Shown: one piece after another, positions 53,466 to 62,731 of the stretch | Layout of the letters: each line of letters begins with the position of its first letter | Position numbering within the stretch: position 1 is the first letter of the stretch | Source of the DNA: CBDBJL01 sp965206365 | GTDB taxonomy: Bacteria > Pseudomonadota > Alphaproteobacteria > JABAAW01 > JAHZMA01 | Assembly: GCA_965206365.1 (NCBI GenBank) | Contig: CBDBJL010000009.1 | Location: forward strand, 124,001 to 188,000 | Length of the DNA: 64,000 bases | Direction of reading: 5' to 3' | Notes under the pieces: generated by a model | Told to the model about the DNA's origin: nothing | Seen by the model: only the letters and a program-made list of their open reading frames with translations | Database searches by the model: none | Position numbers and translations under genes: made by a program

Positions 53466-53918
53466 TTAGCTTAGATTGGTTTGATTTTGCGAAGATTTTA
53501 TGGCTTTTTTTGTTGGTTTCTGAGCAGTGTTTTGTGCAATCTTGTTAGAGGTTTTTGCTCGAGATTTTTTTTTCGCTTTGGGGTGCCTCACTACCGCTTC
53601 TGAGATTCCTTGAGGCAATTCATCTTCCTTCTCGAGATCCTTATCCAGATCATTTTCGAGGTCCTTACCCAGATCTTTGAACGAATTTTCCATGTTATCC
53701 ATGATATTATATTCATCGATAATATCTTTTTTAACATCCATAATTTCACTCTCTTCAACCAGATCATCAAGCGTTGCATGAAATTCGCTAGCCATTGCCC
53801 GAAGCTTACGCATAGTTTCGCGCAGAGTTACAACAACTTTAGGAATATCCTTGGGGCCAACAACAACCAACAACGCAACGCCGATTAAAAGTAATTCCTG
53901 TCCACCAATATCTAGCAT
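53466..53918 (-). CDS. tatB: Sec-independent translocase protein TatB
   Basis: A 150-aa TatB. It has an N-terminal TM helix (LDIGGQELLLIGVALLVVVGPKDIPKVV) with the FE/GP-type hinge, an amphipathic helix (TLRETMRKLRAMASEFHATLDDLVEES), then an acidic and later Lys-rich tail. The ATG follows directly on the tatA stop. Confidence 0.92.
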   Translation of the reverse strand: MLDIGGQELLLIGVALLVVVGPKDIPKVVVTLRETMRKLRAMASEFHATLDDLVEESEIMDVKKDIIDEYNIMDNMENSFKDLGKDLENDLDKDLEKEDELPQGISEAVVRHPKAKKKSRAKTSNKIAQNTAQKPTKKAIKSSQNQTNLS

Positions 53919-54185
53919 CTATTTTTTACTCTCATTTTTACCCTCAGAAGTCTCTTTCACGTTTTTTTTACTCGAATTGGTTTTTTTCTCACCCACTTTG
54001 CGAGGTGAATCTACAACATCTTCCTCATCTTCAGAAGAGTTATTCTCGCCTTTTAAATTATTTTTCAATGCGCGAATCCCCGTGCCTAAATCTCCCATCA
54101 TCCCAGAAAGCTTACCGCCCCCACCAAACAGAACCAACACAACCGCCAAAACAATTACCCAATGCCAGATACTAAAAGAACCCAT
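53919..54185 (-). CDS. tatA: Sec-independent translocase protein TatA
   Basis: An 88-aa TatA: IWHWVIVLAVVLVLFGGGGKLSGMMGDLGTGIRALKNNLKG (TM helix, hinge, amphipathic helix) and a long Ser/Glu/Lys tail. It forms the pore-forming oligomer of the Tat pathway. It is the first of tatA-tatB-tatC. Confidence 0.94.
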   Translation of the reverse strand: MGSFSIWHWVIVLAVVLVLFGGGGKLSGMMGDLGTGIRALKNNLKGENNSSEDEEDVVDSPRKVGEKKTNSSKKNVKETSEGKNESKK

Positions 54186-54263
54186 GATCTTTTCCTTATC
54201 AAAAATTTTAAGATATGCAAAATAAGATATATTTTAAATGATCTTACACTCACAAACAAGCTG

Positions 54264-55325
54264 TCAATTTTCTGGAAAAATAAAAAGCTGTTCATTGTCA
54301 ACCGTTACATCAAAGATTTCATCTGGTTTCGGCAAAAACCGCCCGGGTATCCTGGCATGTAAGTGCACATCTTGCGCTTCTAAAGTTGGGCAATATAGAT
54401 GCACCATACTCTCACCTCCAATCAAACGCGAGGCCATCACTCGCATCTGATTCTTTTGTTCTAAAGATTGTTTTCGGCTTTTTTCAAGTTTTAAAGCTTC
54501 AGGGCGAATAACCAAATTAACTGTTGTATAATCTGGGAAAACCGCTGGAAATTCGCCAAAGGGTGTATGCACCTTCCCTGTTACAATTGGCAAGGTAAAT
54601 AAATTTACATTCGATAAAAACTGCGCTGTAAAAATATCTTTGGGCTGATAATAAAGCTGTTCGGGGGTTCCAGCTTGCAATATTGAACCATTGTGCATTA
54701 AAGCAATATAATCTGCCATATACATAGCTTCTTCCGCATCATGCGTTACCATAATGGCAGCAATTCCAGTTTCTTGAATAATATGCAAAGTTCGATCCCT
54801 AATTTCATCACGCAATCGGGTATCAAGCCCCGAAAAAGGCTCATCGAGTAATAGTAATTTGGGATTACTCGCAATGGCACGGGCAAGCGCAACGCGTTGT
54901 TGTTGCCCGCCCGATAGCATATGAGGGTAATGATCAGCAAAGGGAAGCAGATCTACCATATCTAATAATTTGCGAATTGTTTGCGATTTTTTATCTTTTG
55001 ACAAACTTGCAGCAAAACCAATATTATTGGCAACATTAAGATGTGGAAACAAAGCATAATCTTGGAATAACATACCAATCTCACGATTTTCCGGCATCAC
55101 AAAATGATTGCGATTAAAAACAGGTTTGCCATAAAGGTAAATTTCGCCTTGAGTTGGGGTTTCAAGCCCGGCAATTAACCGCATTAACGACGTTTTACCA
55201 CACCCTGAAGGACCTAACAGGCATAATATTTTTTGCGGTTCCATTGTTAAAGAAAGTTGATTAACAATGGGTTCAGCACGACTATACCCGAAGGATAAAT
55301 TCTTAATTTCTAAAATATTATTCAT
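54264..55325 (-). CDS. ABC transporter ATP-binding protein (FbpC/PotA-like, TOBE)
   Basis: A 353-aa ATPase of the iron(III)/polyamine/molybdate importer class. It has Walker A GPSGCGKTS, Q-loop MLFQDYALFPHL, signature LSGGQQQRVALARAI, Walker B LLLLDEPFSGLDTRLRDEIR, H-loop VTHDAEEA, and a C-terminal TOBE region (about 235-350). No permease or binding-protein gene is next to it. It lies in the fab-tat run, 78 bases before tatA. The substrate is not determinable; FbpC-like is the closest reading. Confidence 0.87.
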   Translation of the reverse strand: MNNILEIKNLSFGYSRAEPIVNQLSLTMEPQKILCLLGPSGCGKTSLMRLIAGLETPTQGEIYLYGKPVFNRNHFVMPENREIGMLFQDYALFPHLNVANNIGFAASLSKDKKSQTIRKLLDMVDLLPFADHYPHMLSGGQQQRVALARAIASNPKLLLLDEPFSGLDTRLRDEIRDRTLHIIQETGIAAIMVTHDAEEAMYMADYIALMHNGSILQAGTPEQLYYQPKDIFTAQFLSNVNLFTLPIVTGKVHTPFGEFPAVFPDYTTVNLVIRPEALKLEKSRKQSLEQKNQMRVMASRLIGGESMVHLYCPTLEAQDVHLHARIPGRFLPKPDEIFDVTVDNEQLFIFPEN

Positions 55326-55444
55326 AAAGTTTCATTTATATTATCGGCCGAATATCAATCAGCCATAGCTATATTTGTGATGCCTCTTGAGAAGAGATAT
55401 CTTTCAATATATCATTTTTTCTAGATTTAAGCGATAAGATGTTT

Positions 55445-56566
55445 CTATTTTTGCTTTTTACTCTGGGTTTGATTCTGCCGTGTTTTCTCAATTTTCCGCC
55501 ATTTTGTAACATTTTTATTATGTTGCAATAATGTCTTCGCAAAAGCATGCCCACCTGTACCATCGGCAACAAAATAAAAATCTTGGCTTTGCAACGGATG
55601 TAAGGTGGCATAGATCGCTTTTTCTCCGGGGTTAGCAATGGGAGTTGGTGGCAGGCCAAGGTTTTTGTAAGTATTATAGGGGTGATGACGTTGCAAATCT
55701 GAACGACGCAAAGAGCGCCCCAAAACACCTAATTTTTTACTTTCCCAATAAATTAATGTGGGGTCTGTTTGCAAAGGCCAACCATTACGTAATCGATTGT
55801 AAAATACAGAAGCCACACGTTCACGCTCAGCGTTAATCCCTGTCTCTCGCTCAACAATTGATGCCAGAATCAGAGCTTGTTGCGGGGTTTCAAGCAAAAG
55901 ATTCGGGTCGCGAGCTTGCCATAATGCGTGTAATTTTTCATCCATCGCTTGTTGCATTCGCAATAATAATGCTTCGCGTTTTGTACCGAAAGTGAAATCA
56001 TACGTTTGAGGCAATAATTCACCCTCGATAGGAATTTTTGAAATTTTTCCGGAAAGATAAGGATTTTCGTTAAGAAGATTAATAATTTGCTGAACAGTAT
56101 TGCCTTCTACCAAAGTGATTCTACGCAGCAAGACTTTGCCATGAATCAGTTTTTGAAGCACAGAATACATGGAAATATGTGCTGAAAATTGGTATTCTCC
56201 GGCATGCAGCTGTCCTGCCTTGCCCATAAATTTTATCATAATTCGAAAAATTAACGGATTTTCAATAACATTTTCTTGCGTAAGCTGAAGGGCAATTTTT
56301 GCTCCTGAACTTCCCGAAGCAATTACAATATTTTTCTCGTTTTCAAGGGGAGTTACCAACACCAAATGCCATAATATCAAACTGATAAAACTGACTATCA
56401 ATAACGCACTTATCCCAAAAAGGCAAAAGCTATGGGTCTTGCTGAAAACCCTTTGACACTGCGCAATAATCTTTTTATATTGCGAAACAAGCTTTTCTGC
56501 AACATTGCTTTGTTGTGCTTGTTTTCGCGATATTTTCGGTTTTTGTAAAAATAATTTTTTAAACAC
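55445..56566 (-). CDS. mltG: Endolytic transglycosylase MltG
   Basis: A 373-aa MltG (YceG family), which cuts nascent glycan strands at the inner membrane. It has a TM helix (FGISALLIVSFISLILWHL), a LysM-like segment, EGELLPQTYDF, and the catalytic ILASIVERETG plus PTLIYWESKKLG and LPPTPIANPGEKAI. The chosen start is GTG 56566, one base after the fabF stop, with GGA seven bases upstream; ATGs at 56620 and 56602 would overlap fabF by 35-53 bases. A basic tail ends the protein. Confidence 0.93.
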   Translation of the reverse strand: MFKKLFLQKPKISRKQAQQSNVAEKLVSQYKKIIAQCQRVFSKTHSFCLFGISALLIVSFISLILWHLVLVTPLENEKNIVIASGSSGAKIALQLTQENVIENPLIFRIMIKFMGKAGQLHAGEYQFSAHISMYSVLQKLIHGKVLLRRITLVEGNTVQQIINLLNENPYLSGKISKIPIEGELLPQTYDFTFGTKREALLLRMQQAMDEKLHALWQARDPNLLLETPQQALILASIVERETGINAERERVASVFYNRLRNGWPLQTDPTLIYWESKKLGVLGRSLRRSDLQRHHPYNTYKNLGLPPTPIANPGEKAIYATLHPLQSQDFYFVADGTGGHAFAKTLLQHNKNVTKWRKIEKTRQNQTQSKKQK

Positions 56567-56567
56567 T

Positions 56568-57833
56568 TTATCCGTGAAATTTTTTAAACACAATACTGGC
56601 ATTGGTTCCCCCGAAACCAAACGAATTACTCAGCACAGTTTCCACTTTTGCTTCTTGCGCTTGATGCGGAATGAGATCAATCATCGTTTTACGCGATGGA
56701 TTTTCAAGGTTTAATGTTGGAGCTATCAGCCCAGTTTCTAATGTTTTAATTGCAAAAATAGCTTCTACAGCCCCTGCGGCTCCTAGCAAATGTCCAATTG
56801 CAGATTTGGTTGACGACATTTTTATTTTTTGACAATGTTCACCAAATAAATTTTCTACCGCAGTCAATTCAATATCATCACCAGCCGGCGTAGAAGTGCC
56901 ATGCGCATTAATGTAATCAACATTATCGATATTGATTTTTGCATCGCAAAGTGCCGCTTGCATCGCCCGCAAACCGCCATTGCCATCACTTGCCGGTAAA
57001 GTGATATGATGCGCATCGCCCGAGAGACCATAACCGCAATATTCAGCATAAATTTTTGCCCCGCGTTTTTTGGCATGTTCATATTCCTCTAAAACCAAAA
57101 TACCAGAACCCTCACCCATCACAAACCCATCGCGATCCTGATCCCAGGGTCGAGAGGCTTTCTTAGGGGTGTCATTAAAATTTGTTGAAAGCGCACGAGC
57201 TGCGCAAAAACCAGCAATCCCAATTTTATTAACAGAAGCCTCTGCCCCCCCTGCAACCATAAGATCAGCGTCTCCATGCTGAATAAAACGGGCAGCATCA
57301 CCAATTGCATGCGTCCCTGTTGCACAAGCCGTTACCACGGAATGATTAGGGCCACGAAAACCATGCTTGATCGAAACTTGCCCAGAAGCTAAATTAATCA
57401 ATGCTGATGGGATGAAAAATGGGCTAATCCGTTTGACACCTCGTTGCTCTGCAAGTAAGGCCGTTTCAGCAATTGTGGTAAGCCCTCCGATACCAGAGCC
57501 AATCAAAACACCTGAGCGATTCTGCTGTTGTTCGGTTTGCGCGACAAAACCCGAATCGGAAAGTGCCATCTGCGACGCAACCAATGCGTAAATAATGAAT
57601 TCATCATTCTTGCGCTGAAATTTTGGCTCATTCCAATCATCAGCACAATACATACCTTCATCTGTTGCCCCGTGGGGAACAGTACCGGCAATCTTTGCTT
57701 TTAAATCTTCCGTAGAAAATTTTGTAATTGTGGCAATCCCACTCTCACCCGCAATCACACGATCCCATACAAAATCAGCCTTAATTCCCAAAGGACATAC
57801 AACACCAAGACCCGTAACCACAACGCGACGCAT
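56568..57833 (-). CDS. fabF: Beta-ketoacyl-ACP synthase II
   Basis: A 421-aa FabF (KAS II) for fatty acid elongation. The active-site Cys is in VVTACATGTHAIGDA, with His in NAHGTSTPAGD and SSTKSAIGHLLGAAGAVE. It lies 52 bases behind acpP and directly before mltG, the usual alphaproteobacterial order. Confidence 0.98.
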   Translation of the reverse strand: MRRVVVTGLGVVCPLGIKADFVWDRVIAGESGIATITKFSTEDLKAKIAGTVPHGATDEGMYCADDWNEPKFQRKNDEFIIYALVASQMALSDSGFVAQTEQQQNRSGVLIGSGIGGLTTIAETALLAEQRGVKRISPFFIPSALINLASGQVSIKHGFRGPNHSVVTACATGTHAIGDAARFIQHGDADLMVAGGAEASVNKIGIAGFCAARALSTNFNDTPKKASRPWDQDRDGFVMGEGSGILVLEEYEHAKKRGAKIYAEYCGYGLSGDAHHITLPASDGNGGLRAMQAALCDAKINIDNVDYINAHGTSTPAGDDIELTAVENLFGEHCQKIKMSSTKSAIGHLLGAAGAVEAIFAIKTLETGLIAPTLNLENPSRKTMIDLIPHQAQEAKVETVLSNSFGFGGTNASIVFKKFHG

Positions 57834-57885
57834 GAATATTTATCCCAAATTTAAACTCATTATTCCGAGAGGAAAATCTTACAAA

Positions 57886-58122
57886 TTACTTTGCATTATT
57901 TTCAATAAAACTAATTGCATCTTTCACAGTAAGAATTTTTTCCGCAGCATCATCCGGAATTTCGCAATTAAATTCTTCCTCAAAAGCCATAACCAATTCT
58001 ACTGTATCTAAGCTATCCGCACCCAAATCATCAATAAAACTTGCATCTTCAGTTACTTTAGAATCATCAACTCCCAAATGCTCGATAATAATTTTTTTTA
58101 TTTTTTCGCCTACATCACTCAT
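57886..58122 (-). CDS. acpP: Acyl carrier protein
   Basis: A 78-aa acidic ACP. Ser37 in GADSLDTVELVMAFEEEF is the phosphopantetheine site. A 195-base gap before it suggests its own promoter, as expected for this very abundant protein. It carries acyl chains for FabD/FabG/FabF and is the octanoyl donor for LipB. Confidence 0.98.
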   Translation of the reverse strand: MSDVGEKIKKIIIEHLGVDDSKVTEDASFIDDLGADSLDTVELVMAFEEEFNCEIPDDAAEKILTVKDAISFIENNAK

Positions 58123-58317
58123 AGTTAGAACCCTTTTCTATACGTTATCGTGGATTTTTTTAATCGAAATAAAACAGAAGACCGTAACTAACGCCTTCAA
58201 ATTGTCAGAAACAGATGCCAATGGATACACATTATCGCAATAAAAAGCAAGAGAGTAATTGGGCATTTATTTATTTTTCTTCTATTTTGCATCATTTTAA
58301 TTACATTTATTGAACAG

Positions 58318-59061
58318 CTACACCATTAACATTCCCCCATTCACATGCAAAGTTTGCCCCGTAACGTAATTTCCGGATGCCCCTGCCAAATAAAGTGCCG
58401 CAGCAGCAATATCTTGCGCCAATCCGATCTTACCCACAGGAATTGCAGCTAAAATACCTGCTTTCTGAGTATCATTTAATTTATTTGTCATATTCGTTTC
58501 AATAAAGCCAGGCGCAATACAATTTACCGTAATTGATCGGCTTGCTACCTCGTGGGCTAACGATTTCGTTAAGCCTAAAAGTGCCGCTTTCGCTGCCGAA
58601 TAATTGGCTTGCCCCGGATTACCACTTGTGCCCACAATTGAACCGATCGTAATAATTCTGCCATAACGTTTTTTAATCATGCCTTTAACCAACCCCTGAG
58701 TCAGGTTAAAAACCGCGGTTAAATTCACTGCCAACACCTCGTCCCATTCGGATGATTTCATACGCATAAACAAATTATCACGAGTAATCCCAGCATTATT
58801 AACCAAAATATCAATCCCAGCACAATTGAAACATTGCTGTGTTTGGACAACAAAATTAGGGATTTGCGTGCAATCACTTAAATCCATTACCACATACTCA
58901 CATTTTTTCCCGAATTCATCACGCAATTCGAGCAATTTTTCCTCGCGCCGCCCAGAAAGAATAATATTGGCACCATTTTTGTGAAATTGACGGGCAATAG
59001 CCTCACCAATACCACCTGTAGCGCCCGTTACCAAGGCCGTTTTTCCGCTTAAATCAAACAT
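58318..59061 (-). CDS. fabG: 3-oxoacyl-ACP reductase
   Basis: A 247-aa NADPH-dependent SDR: TGATGGIGEAIA cofactor motif, NNAGITRDNLFMRM, and the catalytic Ser-Tyr-Lys in GSIVGTSGNPGQANYSAAKAAL. It carries out the first reduction of each fatty acid elongation cycle. It is 32 bases after fabD. Confidence 0.98.
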   Translation of the reverse strand: MFDLSGKTALVTGATGGIGEAIARQFHKNGANIILSGRREEKLLELRDEFGKKCEYVVMDLSDCTQIPNFVVQTQQCFNCAGIDILVNNAGITRDNLFMRMKSSEWDEVLAVNLTAVFNLTQGLVKGMIKKRYGRIITIGSIVGTSGNPGQANYSAAKAALLGLTKSLAHEVASRSITVNCIAPGFIETNMTNKLNDTQKAGILAAIPVGKIGLAQDIAAAALYLAGASGNYVTGQTLHVNGGMLMV

Positions 59062-59093
59062 AAATACCTCATTTCAGGCCCTCGCTTAAGGGC

Positions 59094-60047
59094 CTATACT
59101 GATTGTTGTGAATGTAGAAAATTTTCAATATCCTGTAAGTTGGAAATTGTATAAATTTTGCAATTTGGAACAATTCGTTTCACCAAACCACTTAAAACCT
59201 TATTTGTGCCTATTTCAGCAAATAGAATATGCCCATCATTCGCAAGATTAACAATGGTTTCGCGAAAACGTACACGAAAACATAATTGCTTGACAAGATC
59301 GACTTTAATTTGCGAGGTTTCTGTTGTTGCCTGCATAGAAAAATTTGCAAATACCGGTAATTTAGGTGAATTAAATTGAACTTTTTCAAAGGCATCGCGC
59401 ATAATATCCGCAGCAGGTTGCATTAATTTACAGTGCGAAGGCACTGAAACTGGCAACGTAACTGTACGTTTTGCACCGTGTATTTTTGCCAATTCTAGCG
59501 CGTGGGTAACGGCATTTATATGCCCACTAATAACAGCTTGCCCCGAAGAATTATCATTGGCAAGCGTACAAAAATTATCCGGTGAGCTACTGGCTTCCTC
59601 GGTAATTTTTTCAATAATTTCCACCTCTAAACCTAGAATCGCTGCCATAGCACCTTCGCCAAATACAACTGCTTGTTGCATTGCCTGACCCCGCAACCGC
59701 AATAATTTTGCAGCATCCGTAAGACTGAAAACTCCCGCCGCTGCCAAAGCCGAATATTCACCCAAAGAATGCCCAACAAGGGCTTGGCTTATTGTTTCAA
59801 TTGGAATGGCAAATTGTTTTTCGATTACCCGAATAATTGCCATTGAATGCGCCATTAAAGCCGGCTGGGTGTTTTCTGAAACACTTAAATCGGCAATCGA
59901 TCCTGTAAACATTAGATCGCTTAATTTTTGCTCAAGCGCATCATCAATCTCAGCAAATACCTCTTTGGCCACCGCGCTTTGCTCTGATAATTGCTTGCCC
60001 ATCCCAATTTGTTGCGAACCTTGACCAGGAAACATTAATGTTATCAA
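59094..60047 (-). CDS. fabD: Malonyl-CoA:ACP transacylase
   Basis: A 317-aa FabD, which loads malonyl groups onto ACP. It has MFPGQGSQQIGMGK, the catalytic Ser in LVGHSLGEYSALAAAG, an Arg in LRLRGQAMQ, and the active-site His in VSVPSHCKLM. First gene of the fab cluster and of the long minus-strand run ending at kdsA. Confidence 0.97.
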   Translation of the reverse strand: MITLMFPGQGSQQIGMGKQLSEQSAVAKEVFAEIDDALEQKLSDLMFTGSIADLSVSENTQPALMAHSMAIIRVIEKQFAIPIETISQALVGHSLGEYSALAAAGVFSLTDAAKLLRLRGQAMQQAVVFGEGAMAAILGLEVEIIEKITEEASSSPDNFCTLANDNSSGQAVISGHINAVTHALELAKIHGAKRTVTLPVSVPSHCKLMQPAADIMRDAFEKVQFNSPKLPVFANFSMQATTETSQIKVDLVKQLCFRVRFRETIVNLANDGHILFAEIGTNKVLSGLVKRIVPNCKIYTISNLQDIENFLHSQQSV

Positions 60048-60227
60048 TGATATACCCCCATAATTATACCTATAATAGTAACTGTTTTATATTTTTTTTA
60101 CCGTAAAATCTGTATTTTTCTAGAATTCCTTACCAAAATAAACCTTTGCCGGCCGCCAATCAAGTCTAAAAATTAAGCAAACTAAATATTCTACTTGCAG
60201 GTTGAAGCGAATAAGGAGTAACAAATA

Positions 60228-61667
60228 ATGATGATGCAAATAATGATTATCGGTGGTGGGCTTGCCGGATGTGAGGCGGCTTGGCAATTAGTGAAACGCA
60301 ATATTCCAGTCGCACTTTACGAGATGCGCCCGGTGCGAACAACTCAGGCGCACCAAACCGATAAGCTTGCCGAATTGGTTTGTTCTAATTCCATGCGTTC
60401 TGATGATCCGCAAAGTAGTGCTGTTGGATTGTTGCATAATGAATTGCGCTGTATGGATTCGCTAATTATGCGTTTTGCGGATGCAAATCGTTTGCCCGCC
60501 GGCAGTGCACTTGCAGTTGAACGCGAAGGCTTTTCTTGCGACATTACTAATTTTCTTAGCCAACATCCCCTGGTTAGCCTGCACCGCGAAGAAATTACCC
60601 AATTGCCAAATCAAAAGGCAATTATTGCAACCGGTCCGCTTACTTCTGATGCGCTGATGCATGATATTGAAAATAAAACTGGAAAAGATAAGCTGGCATT
60701 TTTTGATGCGATTGCTCCAATAATTTACACTGAAAGCTTAAATATGGATATTATCTGGCGGCAATCACGCTATGATAAAGGCTCAGATTACCTTAACTGC
60801 CCCATGAATAATGCCGAATATGAAGCCTTCTATCAAGCTTTATTAAATGCCGAGCTAACCCATTTCCAAGATCCAAATACGCCTTATTTTGAAGGTTGCT
60901 TGCCCATCGAGATTATGGCAATGCGTGGACGTGATACCTTACGCTTTGGACCCATGAAACCTGTGGGGCTCACCAATCCTAACGCTACGCAACGTCCCTA
61001 CGCAATCGTACAATTGCGACAAGATAATCAATATGGCACATTATACAATATGGTGGGTTTTCAAACCAAAATGAAATATGGCGCGCAAAAACAAGTATTT
61101 CGAATGATCCCAGGATTGGAAAATGCCGAATTTGCCAGGTTAGGGGGCATTCATCGCAATGGTTTTTTAAATTCACCACAGCTTTTGGATAATCGCCTAA
61201 GAATACACGCCAACCCACAGCTACAATTTGCCGGACAAATTACTGGGGTAGAAGGCTATGTAGAATCAACTGCAATGGGGCTGATCGCAGCCCTTTATAC
61301 CGCAGCTGAATGTTATGGTTTTACAATACCAACCATTCCCCTTACCACCGCAACCGGAGCTTTAATTTCCTATATTAGTGGTGAGACTCTGCATGATAAT
61401 ATCAGTGTCGAAAATAATAAAAAACGACAATTTCAACCCATGAATGCGAATTATGGTTTGTTGCCCCCGCCAGAATGGGATCTACGCGGCAAACTCGCCT
61501 TGGATGCGCTTGATACCCAGAAATCGCCAGAAAATTCTAGCGGAAATTCTCCAGAAAATGCGAAAAAAAAGCCCCAAAAGTTTCGGGGAAAAGAGCGTAA
61601 AAACTTTTTATCCAACCGTGGCATGAAAGATCTGCACGCATGGCTACAGGAAATTACGTTTCCATAG
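60228..61667 (+). CDS. trmFO: Methylenetetrahydrofolate-tRNA-(uracil-5-)-methyltransferase
   Basis: A 479-aa FAD enzyme making m5U54 in tRNA with methylene-THF as carbon donor. It has MIIGGGLAGCEAAWQLV, ELVCSNSMRSDDPQSSAVGLLHNE, GRDTLRFGPMKPVGL, the GC(L)PIEIMA region and ITGVEGYVESTAMGL. A Ser/Asn/Lys-rich insert (about 425-455) interrupts the C-terminal part before the conserved end. AAGGAG sits 9-15 bases before ATG 60228. Its end overlaps the convergent synthase-like gene by 24 bases. Confidence 0.96.
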   Translation: MMMQIMIIGGGLAGCEAAWQLVKRNIPVALYEMRPVRTTQAHQTDKLAELVCSNSMRSDDPQSSAVGLLHNELRCMDSLIMRFADANRLPAGSALAVEREGFSCDITNFLSQHPLVSLHREEITQLPNQKAIIATGPLTSDALMHDIENKTGKDKLAFFDAIAPIIYTESLNMDIIWRQSRYDKGSDYLNCPMNNAEYEAFYQALLNAELTHFQDPNTPYFEGCLPIEIMAMRGRDTLRFGPMKPVGLTNPNATQRPYAIVQLRQDNQYGTLYNMVGFQTKMKYGAQKQVFRMIPGLENAEFARLGGIHRNGFLNSPQLLDNRLRIHANPQLQFAGQITGVEGYVESTAMGLIAALYTAAECYGFTIPTIPLTTATGALISYISGETLHDNISVENNKKRQFQPMNANYGLLPPPEWDLRGKLALDALDTQKSPENSSGNSPENAKKKPQKFRGKERKNFLSNRGMKDLHAWLQEITFP

Positions 61668-62620
61668 AAGCTTAAACCCAATCCATAACGGTGGGCGTAG
61701 CGCGATTGGGCGTAGATAATCATAATGATAATGCTGAAAACGCTGTAAGCAAGTTCGAGCAAAATACGCAAAAGCAAATAAGTACGGAATTTTATGTGCG
61801 TATTGATCTGTTTGCAACAGCTTACGAGCGCGTTGATGATTCTGTAAGGCTTCGCTAACAAGCTGGGCAATGATTTCAGCCATAAGATCTTGCCTGTGCA
61901 AAGTTTTAAGGGGTTCTCTAGCATCTAACCCATATTCATTTAAGATGTCTTGTGGCAAAAATAAAATTTCCCTCTTATTTCTATGACGATAATTATTGGG
62001 CTGACTTTGCCAATATAAAGAACGTAAGATTCGACTTAATTGATAAATTTGCGCATAGGGAAATAGATTTTGATAAAATATTGTATCAAAATCAGGAATG
62101 ACAAAAAGCTGATCATGATTTTTTTGTTTCAGTTTATAGTGCGCAAAAGCAATATCTGCCCAAAGCGCGTATTGCGCTCCGGAAATTTGCGATAAATACT
62201 GGTAAAAAATAGTTTGATTCGGAAAGGGAAAATCAGTGAATTCTAATTGCCGTGCGGCTATCATCGTGTCAAACCATGGTTTTTTTAACTGATAGCGTGG
62301 AATAATTTTGCCAAGCATCTCAATTATCGGTGATGTTGTTGTGAAATGATTTTCACTAATTTCGTTCGAGGCAAACTTATCGTTCGCATAAATATTATCA
62401 ATGGCTTGTTGCCACCATGCCAAGCGTAGCTGCCCTAATGTGGGCTCACTTACCTGCAGATAAATATCGGCAAGTGCACATTGCAAGGCAAGGATTGTTT
62501 GCAGTGCCCTATGAATATCATTACCGCGAATATCATCACCGAACCGCGTGCATAAAATTGCACCAACCCATACCCTTCACGGTCACGCTCTTTAAGCCCA
62601 TATAAATTACGCTGATCCAA
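61644..62620 (-). pseudogene. Squalene/phytoene-synthase-like protein (NDUFAF6-like), 5' frameshift
   Basis: The main frame (about 280 codons, to 61644) has LQVSEPTLGQLRLAWWQQAID, SRILRSLYWQ and a helical trans-isoprenyl-synthase fold with degenerate Asp-rich motifs, as in the NDUFAF6-like branch. Its only start (TTG 62486) would cut off the conserved N-terminus. Just upstream, in another frame, TTG 62620 opens NLYGLKERDREGYGLVQFY, matching the family's usual start (RE.DRDRYL..LFA). In the main frame, DIHRALQTILALQCALADIYL continues upstream of the TTG to a stop near 62575. One frameshift at about 62530-62560 would join the two parts. Whether it is real decay or a sequencing error cannot be told. 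Confidence 0.6.
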
Positions 62621-62731
62621 GTTTAATCTTTAGTTGAAATAATTTTTGATTGACTTTCTTTTCCATAGAGCCGAGTATATCCTGGGTTTTCCCGCAATCA
62701 AAGTCTTAAAATAAACGAAAGGGGTTTGCTC

